A stretch of 64,000 nt of DNA from Pseudomonas helmanticensis (GTDB lineage Bacteria; Pseudomonadota; Gammaproteobacteria; Pseudomonadales; Pseudomonadaceae): positions 1,178,001-1,242,000 of the forward strand of contig NZ_FXUY01000001.1 in NCBI RefSeq assembly GCF_900182985.1, read 5' to 3'. Numbering within the stretch: the first letter of the stretch is position 1; the number at the start of each line of letters is the position of its first letter. The position numbers and the translations under genes were made by a program. Shown piece by piece: positions 45,885-55,491 of the stretch. The notes under the pieces were generated by a model, which saw nothing but the letters and a program-made list of their open reading frames with translations, ran no database searches and was not told the DNA's origin.

Positions 45885-46742
45885 ATGACCGACTATCCAA
45901 AACCGCCCTTCCCTACACAAGCCCAGGCCGTGCCCGGTTCGCAACGCAAGATGGAGCCCTATCCCGATTGCGGCGAGCAAAGCTATGTCGGCTCCGGTCG
46001 GCTGGCCGGCAAGATTGCCCTGATCACCGGCGCCGACAGCGGTATCGGCCGCGCCGTGGCGATAGCCTTTGCCCGTGAAGGTGCCGACGTTGCCGGCGCC
46101 TATCTGAATGAACACGAAGACGCCAAGGAAACCGCGCGCTGGGTCGAACAGGCCGGTCGCCAGTGTTTACTGCTGCCCGGTGATATCGCACAGAAAGCCC
46201 ATTGCCAGGCGTTGGTCGACAAGACGGTTGAGCGTTTCGGACGCATCGACGTCCTGGTCAACAACGCCGCGTTCCAGATGACCCACGAGACCTTCGAGGA
46301 AATCCCCGACGAGGAGTGGGTGATGACTTTCGACGTCAACATCACGGCGATTTTCCGGCTGTGCCAGGCCGCGATCAAACACATGCGCGCCGGGGCGTCG
46401 ATCATCAACACCAGTTCGATCAACTCGGACATGCCCAAGCCGTCCCTGCTCGCCTACGCCACCACCAAAGGCGCCATCGCCAACTTCACCGGCGGCCTCG
46501 CGCAGATGCTCGGGCCGCGAGAGATCCGCGTGAACTGCGTCGCGCCGGGGCCGATCTGGACGCCTTTGATCGTCTCGACCATGCCCGACGAGGAAGTACA
46601 GAACTTCGGCGCACAAACCCCGCTCGGCCGTCCCGGGCAACCAGTGGAAGTGGCACCGATCTACGTGCTGCTGGCCTCGGATGAAGCGAGCTATATCACC
46701 GGCCAGCGCTATGGCGTGACCGGCGGTAAGCCGATGCTGTGA
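45885..46742 (+). CDS. SDR-family oxidoreductase (YghA / general stress protein type)
   Basis: The 285-residue SDR carries a 40-residue N-terminal extension with PYPDCGEQSYVGSGRLAGK, typical of the YghA/GSP39 group. It also has the NAD(P) motif TGADSGIGRA, NNAAFQ and the catalytic YATTKGA. It ends ITGQRYGVTGGKPML. Such enzymes are stress-linked aldehyde or sugar dehydrogenases; the substrate is unknown. GGAG precedes the ATG. Confidence 0.9.
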   Translation: MTDYPKPPFPTQAQAVPGSQRKMEPYPDCGEQSYVGSGRLAGKIALITGADSGIGRAVAIAFAREGADVAGAYLNEHEDAKETARWVEQAGRQCLLLPGDIAQKAHCQALVDKTVERFGRIDVLVNNAAFQMTHETFEEIPDEEWVMTFDVNITAIFRLCQAAIKHMRAGASIINTSSINSDMPKPSLLAYATTKGAIANFTGGLAQMLGPREIRVNCVAPGPIWTPLIVSTMPDEEVQNFGAQTPLGRPGQPVEVAPIYVLLASDEASYITGQRYGVTGGKPML

Positions 46743-46752
46743 GTAATCGAAC

Positions 46753-46836
46753 TGTAGGAGCTGCCGCAGGCTGCGATCTTTTGATGTGGATGCTAAAAAC
46801 AAGGTCAAAGGATCGCAGCCTGCGGCAGCTCCTACA
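46753..46836. repeat. REP pair between the SDR and antiporter genes
   Basis: Facing arms TGTAGGAGCTGCCGCAGG / CCTGCGGCAGCTCCTACA around an 84-base foldback, 10 bases after the SDR stop. The core differs from the other copies (GATGTGGATGC), so only the arms are conserved. Confidence 0.88.
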
Positions 46837-46902
46837 GGGGCGGCATCAGAAGCGAAAGGGTCTCTGCAGGCGGCCGTCATTAATCACTGAGGGCGGCACA
46901 TC

Positions 46903-48246
46903 ATGAGCTTTGTCGTGTGGGTGGCGGTCCTCGGCGCGGTGCTGCTGACCCTTGCACTGACCTCCTCGTACCTGCGCTGGATGCCCGTGACCACCTCGGC
47001 AGTCTGCCTGCTGCTGGGCATCGGCATCGGCCCCAGTGGTCTCGACTTGCTCGAATTGCCCTTGCAGGACGCTTCGCTGTGGATGGAGCACCTGACAGAA
47101 GTCGCCGTGCTGTTTTCGCTGTTTGTCTGCGGACTGAAGTTGCGCCTGCCCTTGCGCGACAAGCGCTGGCGGATCGCTTTCGGGCTGGCGGGGCCGGTGA
47201 TGGTGCTGACCATCGCCGGGGTTTGCCTGTTGCTGCACTGGGCGTTGCAGTTGCCGTGGGGGCCGTCGCTGTTGATCGGGGCGATGTTGGCGCCGACCGA
47301 TCCGGTACTCGCGGCGCTGGTCCAGGTCAATGATGCTCGGGATGTCGACAGCGTGCGTTTCGGCCTGTCCGGCGAGGCCGGGCTGAACGATGGCATCGCC
47401 TTCCCGTTCGTCATCCTCGGGCTGTTGCTGATTCATGGCGAAGGCAGTGCTGCTGAATGGCAGGGCTGGGTTTTGCGCAGTTTATTCTGGGCGGTGCCCG
47501 CGGGTCTGCTCACCGGTTACTGGATGGGGCGAGGCATTGGCCGGGTGACGCTGTCGCTGCGGATTCGCAATGACGACAGCACGCTGAGCCCGAATGATTA
47601 TCTGGCGTTATCGCTGATCGCCCTAGCTTACGTCGTCGCCGATGCGATCGGCGGCTACGGCTTTTTGTCGGTGTTTGCCGCCGGTCTGGGCCTGCGCCAG
47701 GTCGAAGTGAAATCCACCGGCGCCAGCCAACCGCCCGCCGAACACTTGGTGCAGCCAGTGGTCGGGCATCAGAACATCGAGCCGCAGCATGCCGTGCATG
47801 GCAACACCGAGCAGATGGAGAGCGATCAGGTGGCGGCCGGCATCATGATGGGCGATATGTTGTCATTCGGCGGTCTGGTCGAACGCGCGATGGAAGTGTT
47901 TCTGGTGACCCTGCTCGGCGTGGTACTGATCGCGCATTGGGATTGGCGCGCGCTGTTGGTCGGCGGTGTGTTGTTCTGCCTGATTCGCCCGGCGTGTGTC
48001 GCGCTGATGCCGTGGGGAACCCTGCTCGACCGCCGCCAACGCGGGATGATCGGCTGGTTCGGCATTCGCGGGATCGGCAGCCTGTTCTATCTGTTCTACG
48101 CCTTGAACCATGGCTTGAGCGACACGCTGGCGACGGTGTGCACGGACCTCACGTTGTCGGTGGTGGCGTTGAGCATTTTGCTGCATGGCATCAGCACTCA
48201 GCCGATCCTCGCTCGCTACGAACAACACAAGCAGCGAAAAAACTGA
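46903..48246 (+). CDS. CPA1-type Na+(cation)/H+ antiporter
   Basis: The 447-residue protein has about 12 helices and the CPA1 signatures GAMLAPTDPVLAALVQV and SGEAGLNDGIAFPFV, which hold the ion-binding acidic residues. A further signature is WFGIRGIGSLFYLFYAL. It is expected in the inner membrane for pH and Na+ homeostasis. There is a hydrophilic loop of about 70 residues in the middle (EVKSTGASQPPAEHL). The gene stands alone between a REP and a small gene. Confidence 0.9.
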   Translation: MSFVVWVAVLGAVLLTLALTSSYLRWMPVTTSAVCLLLGIGIGPSGLDLLELPLQDASLWMEHLTEVAVLFSLFVCGLKLRLPLRDKRWRIAFGLAGPVMVLTIAGVCLLLHWALQLPWGPSLLIGAMLAPTDPVLAALVQVNDARDVDSVRFGLSGEAGLNDGIAFPFVILGLLLIHGEGSAAEWQGWVLRSLFWAVPAGLLTGYWMGRGIGRVTLSLRIRNDDSTLSPNDYLALSLIALAYVVADAIGGYGFLSVFAAGLGLRQVEVKSTGASQPPAEHLVQPVVGHQNIEPQHAVHGNTEQMESDQVAAGIMMGDMLSFGGLVERAMEVFLVTLLGVVLIAHWDWRALLVGGVLFCLIRPACVALMPWGTLLDRRQRGMIGWFGIRGIGSLFYLFYALNHGLSDTLATVCTDLTLSVVALSILLHGISTQPILARYEQHKQRKN

Positions 48247-48431
48247 TTTTTATCGCGAAATTTTCTGGAGAAATTCATCGAATTTTCTTTTCAAAAAAAA
48301 TGGATCGCGGCGTAACTCCCGACAGTCACAAGCATAACCCCCGCTGGATCGATTCGGTGGGGCCCGGCAGGTTCGGTTCCCCTGCGGCTTCATGCCTATG
48401 AAAAGGAATCCCGAAAAGTAAGGTTACGGTC

Positions 48432-48728
48432 ATGAAAGAATGCTCGACTCCTGCGCAAATCAAAGCCTGCAGAGCACTGGCTCTGGAACGCAATCGCCAA
48501 TTGTTCGAAAACGCCCATGCCCTCAACCGTGCGGCCAACGAAATGCTTGAAACAGACAATCTGGACTTCGAGCAATTCGAGCGTTATCGAGCCATGCGCA
48601 AACGAGCCGATCTGATGTTTGAAGATGCCATCGACCATCTGTGTGTGCTCAACGAAGATTTCCCGCCGATCCCGATGTCCTCGCACAACTCGGTACAGTT
48701 GCGTCGAGAGCTGGAAACCACGGCGTAA
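48432..48728 (+). CDS. small uncharacterised protein, helical
   Basis: This 98-residue hydrophilic protein is predicted almost wholly helical (ALALERNRQLFENAHALNRA, then FEQFERYRAMRKRADLMFED). It has no signal peptide or recognised motif. AAGG precedes the ATG at moderate distance, and a strong terminator follows, which supports a real gene. Function unknown. Confidence 0.7.
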   Translation: MKECSTPAQIKACRALALERNRQLFENAHALNRAANEMLETDNLDFEQFERYRAMRKRADLMFEDAIDHLCVLNEDFPPIPMSSHNSVQLRRELETTA

Positions 48729-48741
48729 TGATTCAGCTAAA

Positions 48742-48776
48742 GAAAAAGCCCGGCGCTGGTATGGCCGGGCTTTTTC
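48742..48776. terminator. bidirectional intrinsic terminator
   Basis: GAAAAAGCCCGGC and GCCGGGCTTTTTC are near-perfect arms with a 9-base loop, with an A-run on the left and a T-run on the right. It serves the small gene on the plus strand and the convergent membrane-protein gene on the minus strand. Confidence 0.9.
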
Positions 48777-48788
48777 TTTGCCTGTCGA

Positions 48789-49334
48789 TCAGCCCCCGGG
48801 GTTAGTCACCTGGATGAACACTGAGTAACTGCCCAACATCATCCAGAACGCCGCAAAAATCCATGGGGTACGCACTGAGAACAGCAGCGACTTGCGATAA
48901 CCCTTGTGGCTCGACTCCATCTCACTGAACAGCGGCGACTCGTCATACGCCAAACCCATGAGCGGCTCACTGTGAAGCAAATGACTCTGTTTGAAATGCC
49001 AGTGATCGATGATGTCGTACGCCGCGCGAATGCCCGGCCAGGCGTTCAACGAGCTGAGCAACCCAAGCAGCGCCAGAAAAGGTGGCACCACGAGGGTGAA
49101 CAACTTGCCCCATTCCGGGTTGAGATTGGCCATGCACGAGGCGAAGGCAATCACCAGAAACGATTGCGCCGCCAGGTAAGCGTCAGTGCGATTGGCCAGA
49201 ATGCTGGTTTCGTACTGGATCTCCCGACGATAGAAATCCAGCCTTTCCTTGGGTGAACCGAACATCTTGGCGTCGTGTTCGGTGAGGTTTTCTTCAGCGG
49301 TCGGCTGGGTCAGTATGCGAGACAAATGACGCAC
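48789..49334 (-). CDS. uncharacterised membrane protein
   Basis: The 181-residue protein has a soluble N-terminus (PKERLDFYRREIQYETSILANR) and three or more hydrophobic segments (SFLVIAFASCMANL; LFTLVVPPFLALLGLLSSL; WIFAAFWMMLGSYSVFI). I do not recognise a family. It is convergent to the small gene and upstream of nothing obvious; the two-component kinase lies behind it on the same strand with a 70-base gap. Confidence 0.75.
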   Translation of the reverse strand: MRHLSRILTQPTAEENLTEHDAKMFGSPKERLDFYRREIQYETSILANRTDAYLAAQSFLVIAFASCMANLNPEWGKLFTLVVPPFLALLGLLSSLNAWPGIRAAYDIIDHWHFKQSHLLHSEPLMGLAYDESPLFSEMESSHKGYRKSLLFSVRTPWIFAAFWMMLGSYSVFIQVTNPGG

Positions 49335-49404
49335 GCTCCGTGGCAGGTAAACCGTTTAGAAGCCCCCCGTTGCGCACTAGTTCAGGCGGATTTGCCGCGT
49401 TTTG

Positions 49405-51324
49405 TCATTTCATCGACTGGGCAATGATCTCCACCAGATTCAATTGAGTGAAGGGTTTTGGCAGTCGTGGCAACTGCGCAGCGAAGCCTTCAAGGCGTTC
49501 GGCGTAACCGGTGGCGAGGATGATCGGCAGATCGGGTTTCAACAGACGCACGGAATGCGCCAGTTGCGCGCCGCTCATCTGCGGCATGGCCATGTCGGTG
49601 ATCATCAAATCGATAATTTCGTTCTGCTCGAGCAGTTTCAGCGCCTGTGCGCCGGACGTGGCACTGACCACCCGATGGCCGAGGTCTTCGAGCAGCAGGC
49701 TGGTGCTGGTCAAGACCAGCGAGTCGTCATCCACCACCAACACGCTGAGTCTGGGCACCGAAATCGGCTCGATCGCGGGATACAAGGGTTTCACCGTTGC
49801 GCCCGCCGCGGCCACCGGCAGCCAGAGTTCGGCGTGGGTGCCGCGGCCTTTTTCGCTCTTGAGAACAAAACGTCCGCCGAGTTGCTCGATGAACCCGTGC
49901 ACCATCGACAACCCCAGCCCGGTGCCTTTGCCCAGGCCCTTGGTGGTGAAAAACGGGTCTCGGGCCGACGCCAGCGTGTGCTCGTCCATGCCCTCGCCAC
50001 TGTCGATCAGGCTCAAGCACACATAGCGCCCGGCCGTCAGCGTTGCCTGGCTTTGTTCGAGTACCACTTGCGGTTGCGCGGTGATCAATACGCTGCCGCC
50101 GTCGGGCATGGCATCGCGGGCGTTGGTCGCCAGATTGAGAATGGCCAGTTCCAGTTGATTGGTATCGGCGAGCACCGCTTCCAGATCCTCGGGAAATTGC
50201 GTTTCGATCCGGATCCCCGGCCCCATCGAGCTGCGCAGCAGGCCCATGATGCCTTGCACCAGTTGCGCAATATTCACCGATTCGGTCTTGAGTTCCTGGC
50301 GACGCGCGAACGCCAGCATGCGCTGGGTCAGCGACACGCCACGCAGCGCCCCTTGGGTAGCGTTTTCGAGCAGACGGCCGATCTTCGGATCGTCGCCTGT
50401 GCGCTTTTGCAGAATCTCCAGATTGCCCAGAATCACCGTCAGCAGATTGTTGAAGTCATGGGCAATGCCGCCGCTGAGCTGACCGATGGCCTGCATTTTC
50501 TGCGCCTGAAACAACGCCTCGCGGGTTTTCTCCAGCGCCTCCTGTGCCTGATGGGCCTCGGTCACGTCACGGGTGATCTTGGCGAAACCGAGCAACGTGC
50601 CGGTGTCACCGCGAATCGCATCGACCACCACGTGGGCGAGAAAGCGTGTGCCGTCCTTGCGTACCCGCCAACTGCGGTTTTCGAAGCGACCCTCACGGGT
50701 GGCTATCTCCAGCGCGCGTGCCGGCTCACCGATCTCGCGGTCTTCGGGGGTGTAGAAAATCGAGAAATGCTGGCCGATGATTTCTTCCGGCAAATAACCT
50801 TTGATGCGTTGTGCGCCCTGGTTCCAGTTACTCACCCGACCTTCCGGGCTGAGCATGTAGATCGCGTAATCGGTCACGCCCTGCACCAGCAGGCGGAACT
50901 GCTGTTCGCTTTGCTTGAGGGTTTCTTCGGCCATCTTGCGGTCGGTCAGATCACGGGTGATCTTGGCGAAACCGAGCAACTGGCCATTCGGGTCGATGAT
51001 CGGATCAATCACCACGTGCGACCAGAAGTTGGTGCCGTCCTTGCGTACCCGCCAGCCTTCGCCTTCGAAACGGCCCTCGCGGATCGCCGTATCGAGCGCG
51101 CGTTGCGGCAGCCCGGCGGCGCGATCGTCAGCGGTATAGAAACGTGAAAAATGCTCGCCGAGGATTTCCGCTTCTTCGTAACCCTTGAAGCGTTTGGCGC
51201 CCGAGTTCCAGCTGGTGATGATGCCGCCGGGGTCGATCATGTAGATCGCATAGTCGACGACCGCATCGATCAACAGCCTGAAACGCATTTCCTCGATCGC
51301 CGCGGCCTTGTTCTTTTCAATCAT
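49405..51324 (-). CDS. PAS-PAS hybrid sensor histidine kinase with C-terminal receiver
   Basis: This cytosolic hybrid kinase of 639 residues has two PAS domains with nearly identical signatures (YAIYMIDPGGIITSWNSGAK and YAIYMLSPEGRVSNWNQGAQ, each followed by IKG/FKGY and a PAC motif). A HisKA domain follows with His in GGIAHDFNNLL, then an HATPase domain (N, G1 and G2 boxes) and a receiver domain with the phospho-Asp in IDLMITDMAMPQ. No membrane segment, so the PAS domains probably sense an internal or redox/ligand signal. I prefer the ATG at 51324; a GTG at 51333 overlaps the helicase stop. Confidence 0.92.
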   Translation of the reverse strand: MIEKNKAAAIEEMRFRLLIDAVVDYAIYMIDPGGIITSWNSGAKRFKGYEEAEILGEHFSRFYTADDRAAGLPQRALDTAIREGRFEGEGWRVRKDGTNFWSHVVIDPIIDPNGQLLGFAKITRDLTDRKMAEETLKQSEQQFRLLVQGVTDYAIYMLSPEGRVSNWNQGAQRIKGYLPEEIIGQHFSIFYTPEDREIGEPARALEIATREGRFENRSWRVRKDGTRFLAHVVVDAIRGDTGTLLGFAKITRDVTEAHQAQEALEKTREALFQAQKMQAIGQLSGGIAHDFNNLLTVILGNLEILQKRTGDDPKIGRLLENATQGALRGVSLTQRMLAFARRQELKTESVNIAQLVQGIMGLLRSSMGPGIRIETQFPEDLEAVLADTNQLELAILNLATNARDAMPDGGSVLITAQPQVVLEQSQATLTAGRYVCLSLIDSGEGMDEHTLASARDPFFTTKGLGKGTGLGLSMVHGFIEQLGGRFVLKSEKGRGTHAELWLPVAAAGATVKPLYPAIEPISVPRLSVLVVDDDSLVLTSTSLLLEDLGHRVVSATSGAQALKLLEQNEIIDLMITDMAMPQMSGAQLAHSVRLLKPDLPIILATGYAERLEGFAAQLPRLPKPFTQLNLVEIIAQSMK

Positions 51325-51329
51325 CACAT

Positions 51330-53648
51330 TCACCGCACACAGTTATGTGCTGGAGTATGCGTCAATCCGCCAAATTGAAAAGCGTCCGCCTCGTTTTTGA
51401 TTGACCACCAGCGCGGCAGCAGTTGCTGGATCCGACTCTCGGCAAAGCGATCGTCGATCAACATCACCACGCCACGATCTTCGCGCGTGCGGATCACCCG
51501 GCCGGCGGCCTGCACCACTTTCTGTACACCGGGATACAGGTAGGTGTAGTCATAGCCGGCGCCGAAGATCGCCGCCATGCGCCGTTTCAACTGTTCATTG
51601 ACCGGATTGAGTTGTGCCAGCCCCAGCGTGGCAATGAATGCGCCGATCAGCCGTGCGCCGGGCAAGTCGATGCCTTCGCCGAACGCTCCGCCCAATACGG
51701 CAAACCCGACGCCCTGACTTTGCGTGGTGAACTGGTCGAGAAACGCCTGCCGCTGCCCTTCGAGCATGCCGCGCGATTGCTGCCACAAGGTGATGTGCGG
51801 ATGCCGTTCGGCGAGCAGCGTTGCGACTTGTTGCAGATAGTCGAAGCTGCTGAAGAACGCCAGGTAATTGCCCGAACGCTCGGCGAACTGCCTGGCGATC
51901 AGCTCGACTATCGGCTCCAGCGACGCCTGACGGTGATTGAAGCGCGTCGAAATCCGGCTGATCACCTGCACCTGCAACTGCGCCGCGCTGAACGGCGATT
52001 CGACGTCGATCCACACCGTATCGGCCGGCGTGCCAAGCAAGTCGGCGTAATAGTTACGCGGGCTCAGCGTTGCGGAAAACAGCACGCTGCTGCGCGCCGC
52101 CTTCAGGCGCGGGCCAATAAAAGCCGCAGGCACGACGTTGCGCAGGCACAGTTGCGACAGCGGGCGCTTGCGGTCGAGGTCGCGTTTGCTGATATCGAAC
52201 AGGTAATGCTCATCGAACAACTCCGCGACCCGGGCAAACTGCAGCAGCTCGAAATAGAAGCTTTGCAATGCGCTGTCGAGTCCCTGCGGATGGTCATTCA
52301 GGTAATCGCCGATGGCCGCGCAACACAGCGAGATTGCTTGCAGCAGTTTCTCCGGCGCCTTGTCGTAGGCCTGATACGCAGCCAGTTGCGGGGCATGCAG
52401 CGCGTTCCATTCACGGTTGAGGCGTTGCAGGGATTTCTTCAGCGCTTCGGGCGCGGTTTTGCGCACCGCACCGAGGGCGAACTGGTCGAGACTGGCGCTG
52501 TACATCTGCCGCCCGCGCTCGACGAGGTTGTGCGCCTCATCGGCGAGCACCGCGACTTTCCACTGATTGAGCTGCGCCAGACCGAACAGCAGCGCACTGA
52601 AATCGAAGTAATAGTTGTAGTCGGCGACCACCACGTCAGCCCAACGGGCCATTTCCTGGCTCAGGTAATACGGACACACCGCATGCTGCGTGGCGACGGC
52701 GCGCATGGCGGCCTGATCGAGCAGATTGACCCGGCTGGCCGCCTCACGAGCGGCCGGCAAGCGATCGTAGAAACCTTGCGCCAACGGGCAGGATTCGCCA
52801 TGGCACGCTTTGTCCGGATGTTCGCAGGCCTTGTCCCGGGCGACCATTTCCAAGACCCGCAAAGGCAAGTTCGCCGATTGCTCGAACAGTACCTGACTGG
52901 CGTCCAGCGCCAGTTTGCGCCCCGGCGTCTTGGCGGTCAGGAAGAACACTTTGTCCAGCTGCTGCGGCGCCAGCGCCTTGAGCATCGGAAACAAGGTGCC
53001 GAGGGTTTTTCCGATGCCGGTCGGCGCTTGGGCCATCAGGCAACGCCCGGTGCTGATCGCCTTGAACACCGATTCCGCCAGATGCCGTTGCCCCGGACGA
53101 AACTCTGCGTGAGGAAAGCGCAGTTGCTGCGCCGCGAGATTACGCGCCTGGCGATGAGCCATTTCCTCTTCGGCCCAGTGCAGGAACAAGCCACACTGTT
53201 GCTCGAAAAACGCTTGCAGGGCCTCAGCGCTGAACGCTTCGACCAGACAGGTTTCCTTTTCGCTGACGATGTCGAAATACACCAGCGCCAGATTGATCTG
53301 CTGCAGATCGAGCTTGCGGCACATCAGCCAGCCGTAGATTTTCGCTTGCGCCCAGTGCAACTGACGGTGATTGGCCGGTTGCTTGCTCAGGTCGCCGCGG
53401 TAGGTTTTGACTTCTTCCAGACAGTTTTGCCCAGGATCGTAGCCGTCCGCCCTGCCCTTGATCTTCAACTGGCGAAACTCGCCCTCAAGGGCCACCTCGC
53501 TTTGGTATTTGTCGTTGCGCCGTGAGGCCACGGTGCGGTGGCCGGCGATGCCTTCGAGTGCCGTCGGCGACGGGGTGAAACGCAGGTCGAGGTCGCCGGT
53601 CTTGGCGGTGAACTCACACAGCGCCCGCACCGCAATGCTGTAGCTCAC
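51330..53648 (-). CDS. DinG/XPD-type helicase with N-terminal PD-(D/E)XK-like nuclease domain
   Basis: This superfamily 2 helicase of 772 residues has a Walker A in MAQAPTGIGKT, a DEAH-type box in VAVLADEAHN, and Fe-S cysteines arranged CEHPDKACHGESC with another in AVCPYYL, as in DinG/XPD. The first 150 residues look like a PD-(D/E)XK nuclease (IKGRADGYDP, then CLEEVKTYRGD). The GTG start overlaps the FAN1 stop (GTGA), so the two repair proteins are co-produced. It probably unwinds and trims DNA in cross-link or replication-fork repair. The nuclease assignment is by motif only. Confidence 0.88.
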   Translation of the reverse strand: MSYSIAVRALCEFTAKTGDLDLRFTPSPTALEGIAGHRTVASRRNDKYQSEVALEGEFRQLKIKGRADGYDPGQNCLEEVKTYRGDLSKQPANHRQLHWAQAKIYGWLMCRKLDLQQINLALVYFDIVSEKETCLVEAFSAEALQAFFEQQCGLFLHWAEEEMAHRQARNLAAQQLRFPHAEFRPGQRHLAESVFKAISTGRCLMAQAPTGIGKTLGTLFPMLKALAPQQLDKVFFLTAKTPGRKLALDASQVLFEQSANLPLRVLEMVARDKACEHPDKACHGESCPLAQGFYDRLPAAREAASRVNLLDQAAMRAVATQHAVCPYYLSQEMARWADVVVADYNYYFDFSALLFGLAQLNQWKVAVLADEAHNLVERGRQMYSASLDQFALGAVRKTAPEALKKSLQRLNREWNALHAPQLAAYQAYDKAPEKLLQAISLCCAAIGDYLNDHPQGLDSALQSFYFELLQFARVAELFDEHYLFDISKRDLDRKRPLSQLCLRNVVPAAFIGPRLKAARSSVLFSATLSPRNYYADLLGTPADTVWIDVESPFSAAQLQVQVISRISTRFNHRQASLEPIVELIARQFAERSGNYLAFFSSFDYLQQVATLLAERHPHITLWQQSRGMLEGQRQAFLDQFTTQSQGVGFAVLGGAFGEGIDLPGARLIGAFIATLGLAQLNPVNEQLKRRMAAIFGAGYDYTYLYPGVQKVVQAAGRVIRTREDRGVVMLIDDRFAESRIQQLLPRWWSIKNEADAFQFGGLTHTPAHNCVR

Positions 53649-55297
53649 GCGCTCTGCTCCGCCCATTGCACGTAACACACAGCCACCGGCATCTGGTGTT
53701 CGTGGCAGAACTCCAGCCAGCGCAATTGGTTGTCCTGCAAGCGGTCGCCGGGGCCTTTGACTTCAATCATCCGATAGGTTTTGGCTTGCGGCCAGAACTG
53801 GATCAGGTCCGGCATGCCGGCGCGGTTGGCCTTGATGTCGAGCAACAAACGCTGGAACCAGTGCTTGAGGTGTTCAGCCGGCAGGCAGGCCAACGCCTGC
53901 TCCAGCAGCGGTTCACTGAGTGCGCCCCAGAACACGAATGGCGACTGAATGCCCCATTTCTCGGCAAACCGCTGGCGAATGGTCGAGGCGTAGCGGCCAT
54001 CGTCGAGTTCATCGAGGCAGGCCTGGAACAGCGCAGCGCGACGTGGCTGGAAATCTTCATTGAGCAAATCGACCGGCCCGCGCTGGAACGGATGAAAGAA
54101 TGCCCCCGGCAACGGCGCAAAGATCGCCGGCCAGCACAACAGGCCAAACAAGGAGTTGATCAGGCTGTTTTCCACGTAATGCACCGGGCCGTCGTCGTCA
54201 TGCAGATGCGCCTGCACGTAAAACTCCACCGACAACTCAGGATCGCTGCGCAGCAATTGCAAATCGAGGCGCTCGACCGGTTTTGCCGCTGTGCGCTTGA
54301 GTGGCGGTCCACCGAGTTTGCGCCGCAAGCGCGGCATTATTCGCTGCAAGCCTTGCTGTTCGGCGGCACTTTCAGGCGCCTGTTCGGCCAGCGTACCGAG
54401 TTGCAGGCCAAGGGCGTATTCGCCGCAGCGTTCCAGCACGCGAATCATGCGCAATCGCGCGCCGGGGTAGGCGCATTCGCGGTAGATGCTCAAGGCCAGC
54501 GCAAACTCGCTGATGCGCTCGCAATACTGGCCGATCTGGAACAACACCTTGCCACGTCGACGTTGCAGCCACGGGTTATCGAAATGCACGGCGCTGACTT
54601 GCTCGACGATGCTGTCCAGCGGTTCACCGGCCTCGAAGCGCAACTGGCAGTTGTGCAGGAACAGGCAGGCGTCGACGTCTTCACGGCTGCGCAGGCCGCG
54701 CGAATCAGCGCAGAACTCGACTTTCTCGTAGGTAAAGATGCCCAGATCAGCGAGGACGAACTCCGACCAATCCTGATAAAGGTTGCCGAAGAACATCAGG
54801 CGCAGGCGATCACACAGGTCCATGATGGTCAGGCTGAATAGCCGCTCGGTCAGCTGCGGCGCCCAATCGCGCAGGCTGCGGGCGTCGCTGAACTGTTCGG
54901 CGAGCAGCGGCAGCCAATCGTCCTTGCGCCCCTTGGGTTGCTCGATGAATTCGCTGAATGCCTGGAGGATTTCGGCCTTGAGCAATACATCGAACAGTTC
55001 GGCCATTGCCAGCGGCGCGCATTCGTCGAGCCAGCCATGAGCCAGCAACGATTGTGCGGCGTGGGCGATGTCGCCGATTTCAGGGTAATTGAGCTTGCCG
55101 GCGCGAAAGTGCACGCCCTTGCGCATCACCATGCGCACCAAAAGGCCTTGCGAGGCTTTGGGCAACGCCTTGAAGTCGCGGATGAAGCCGTGCTCGGTTT
55201 CGCTCATCACGTCGGCATAGCGCAATTCAAGCCAATCAAGCACTTGCCGGAAGTTGTTGAGGTAATAGAACGGATCGTCGAGGGGATTGGCAGTCAC
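53645..55297 (-). CDS. bacterial FAN1-type VRR-NUC nuclease
   Basis: The 550-residue protein is the same size as the structurally known Pseudomonas aeruginosa FAN1. A C-terminal VRR-NUC domain carries the catalytic set in AGMPDLIQFWP and MIEVKGPGDRLQDNQLRW (Asp, Glu, Lys). The N-terminal region is SAP-like and TPR-like. FAN1 is a 5'-flap endo/exonuclease for interstrand cross-link repair. It is coupled to the downstream helicase gene by a 4-base overlap. Confidence 0.9.
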   Translation of the reverse strand: MTANPLDDPFYYLNNFRQVLDWLELRYADVMSETEHGFIRDFKALPKASQGLLVRMVMRKGVHFRAGKLNYPEIGDIAHAAQSLLAHGWLDECAPLAMAELFDVLLKAEILQAFSEFIEQPKGRKDDWLPLLAEQFSDARSLRDWAPQLTERLFSLTIMDLCDRLRLMFFGNLYQDWSEFVLADLGIFTYEKVEFCADSRGLRSREDVDACLFLHNCQLRFEAGEPLDSIVEQVSAVHFDNPWLQRRRGKVLFQIGQYCERISEFALALSIYRECAYPGARLRMIRVLERCGEYALGLQLGTLAEQAPESAAEQQGLQRIMPRLRRKLGGPPLKRTAAKPVERLDLQLLRSDPELSVEFYVQAHLHDDDGPVHYVENSLINSLFGLLCWPAIFAPLPGAFFHPFQRGPVDLLNEDFQPRRAALFQACLDELDDGRYASTIRQRFAEKWGIQSPFVFWGALSEPLLEQALACLPAEHLKHWFQRLLLDIKANRAGMPDLIQFWPQAKTYRMIEVKGPGDRLQDNQLRWLEFCHEHQMPVAVCYVQWAEQSA

Positions 55298-55491
55298 GGG
55301 AATTCAGGGCCATGGCGAGCGAGTACTGGTTATGCGTACAGATACCAGCTCAGCCCTGCCCGGTGCAAACGGAAAAGGATCAATGGCATTTTTTAACCGG
55401 GTAATCGAACTTTTCCCGGCTGAGTGGCACCAACCGCGTTAGAGAACCGACAATGCTCGGGATCACATCGCATGAGGAATTAGAGGTGGGT

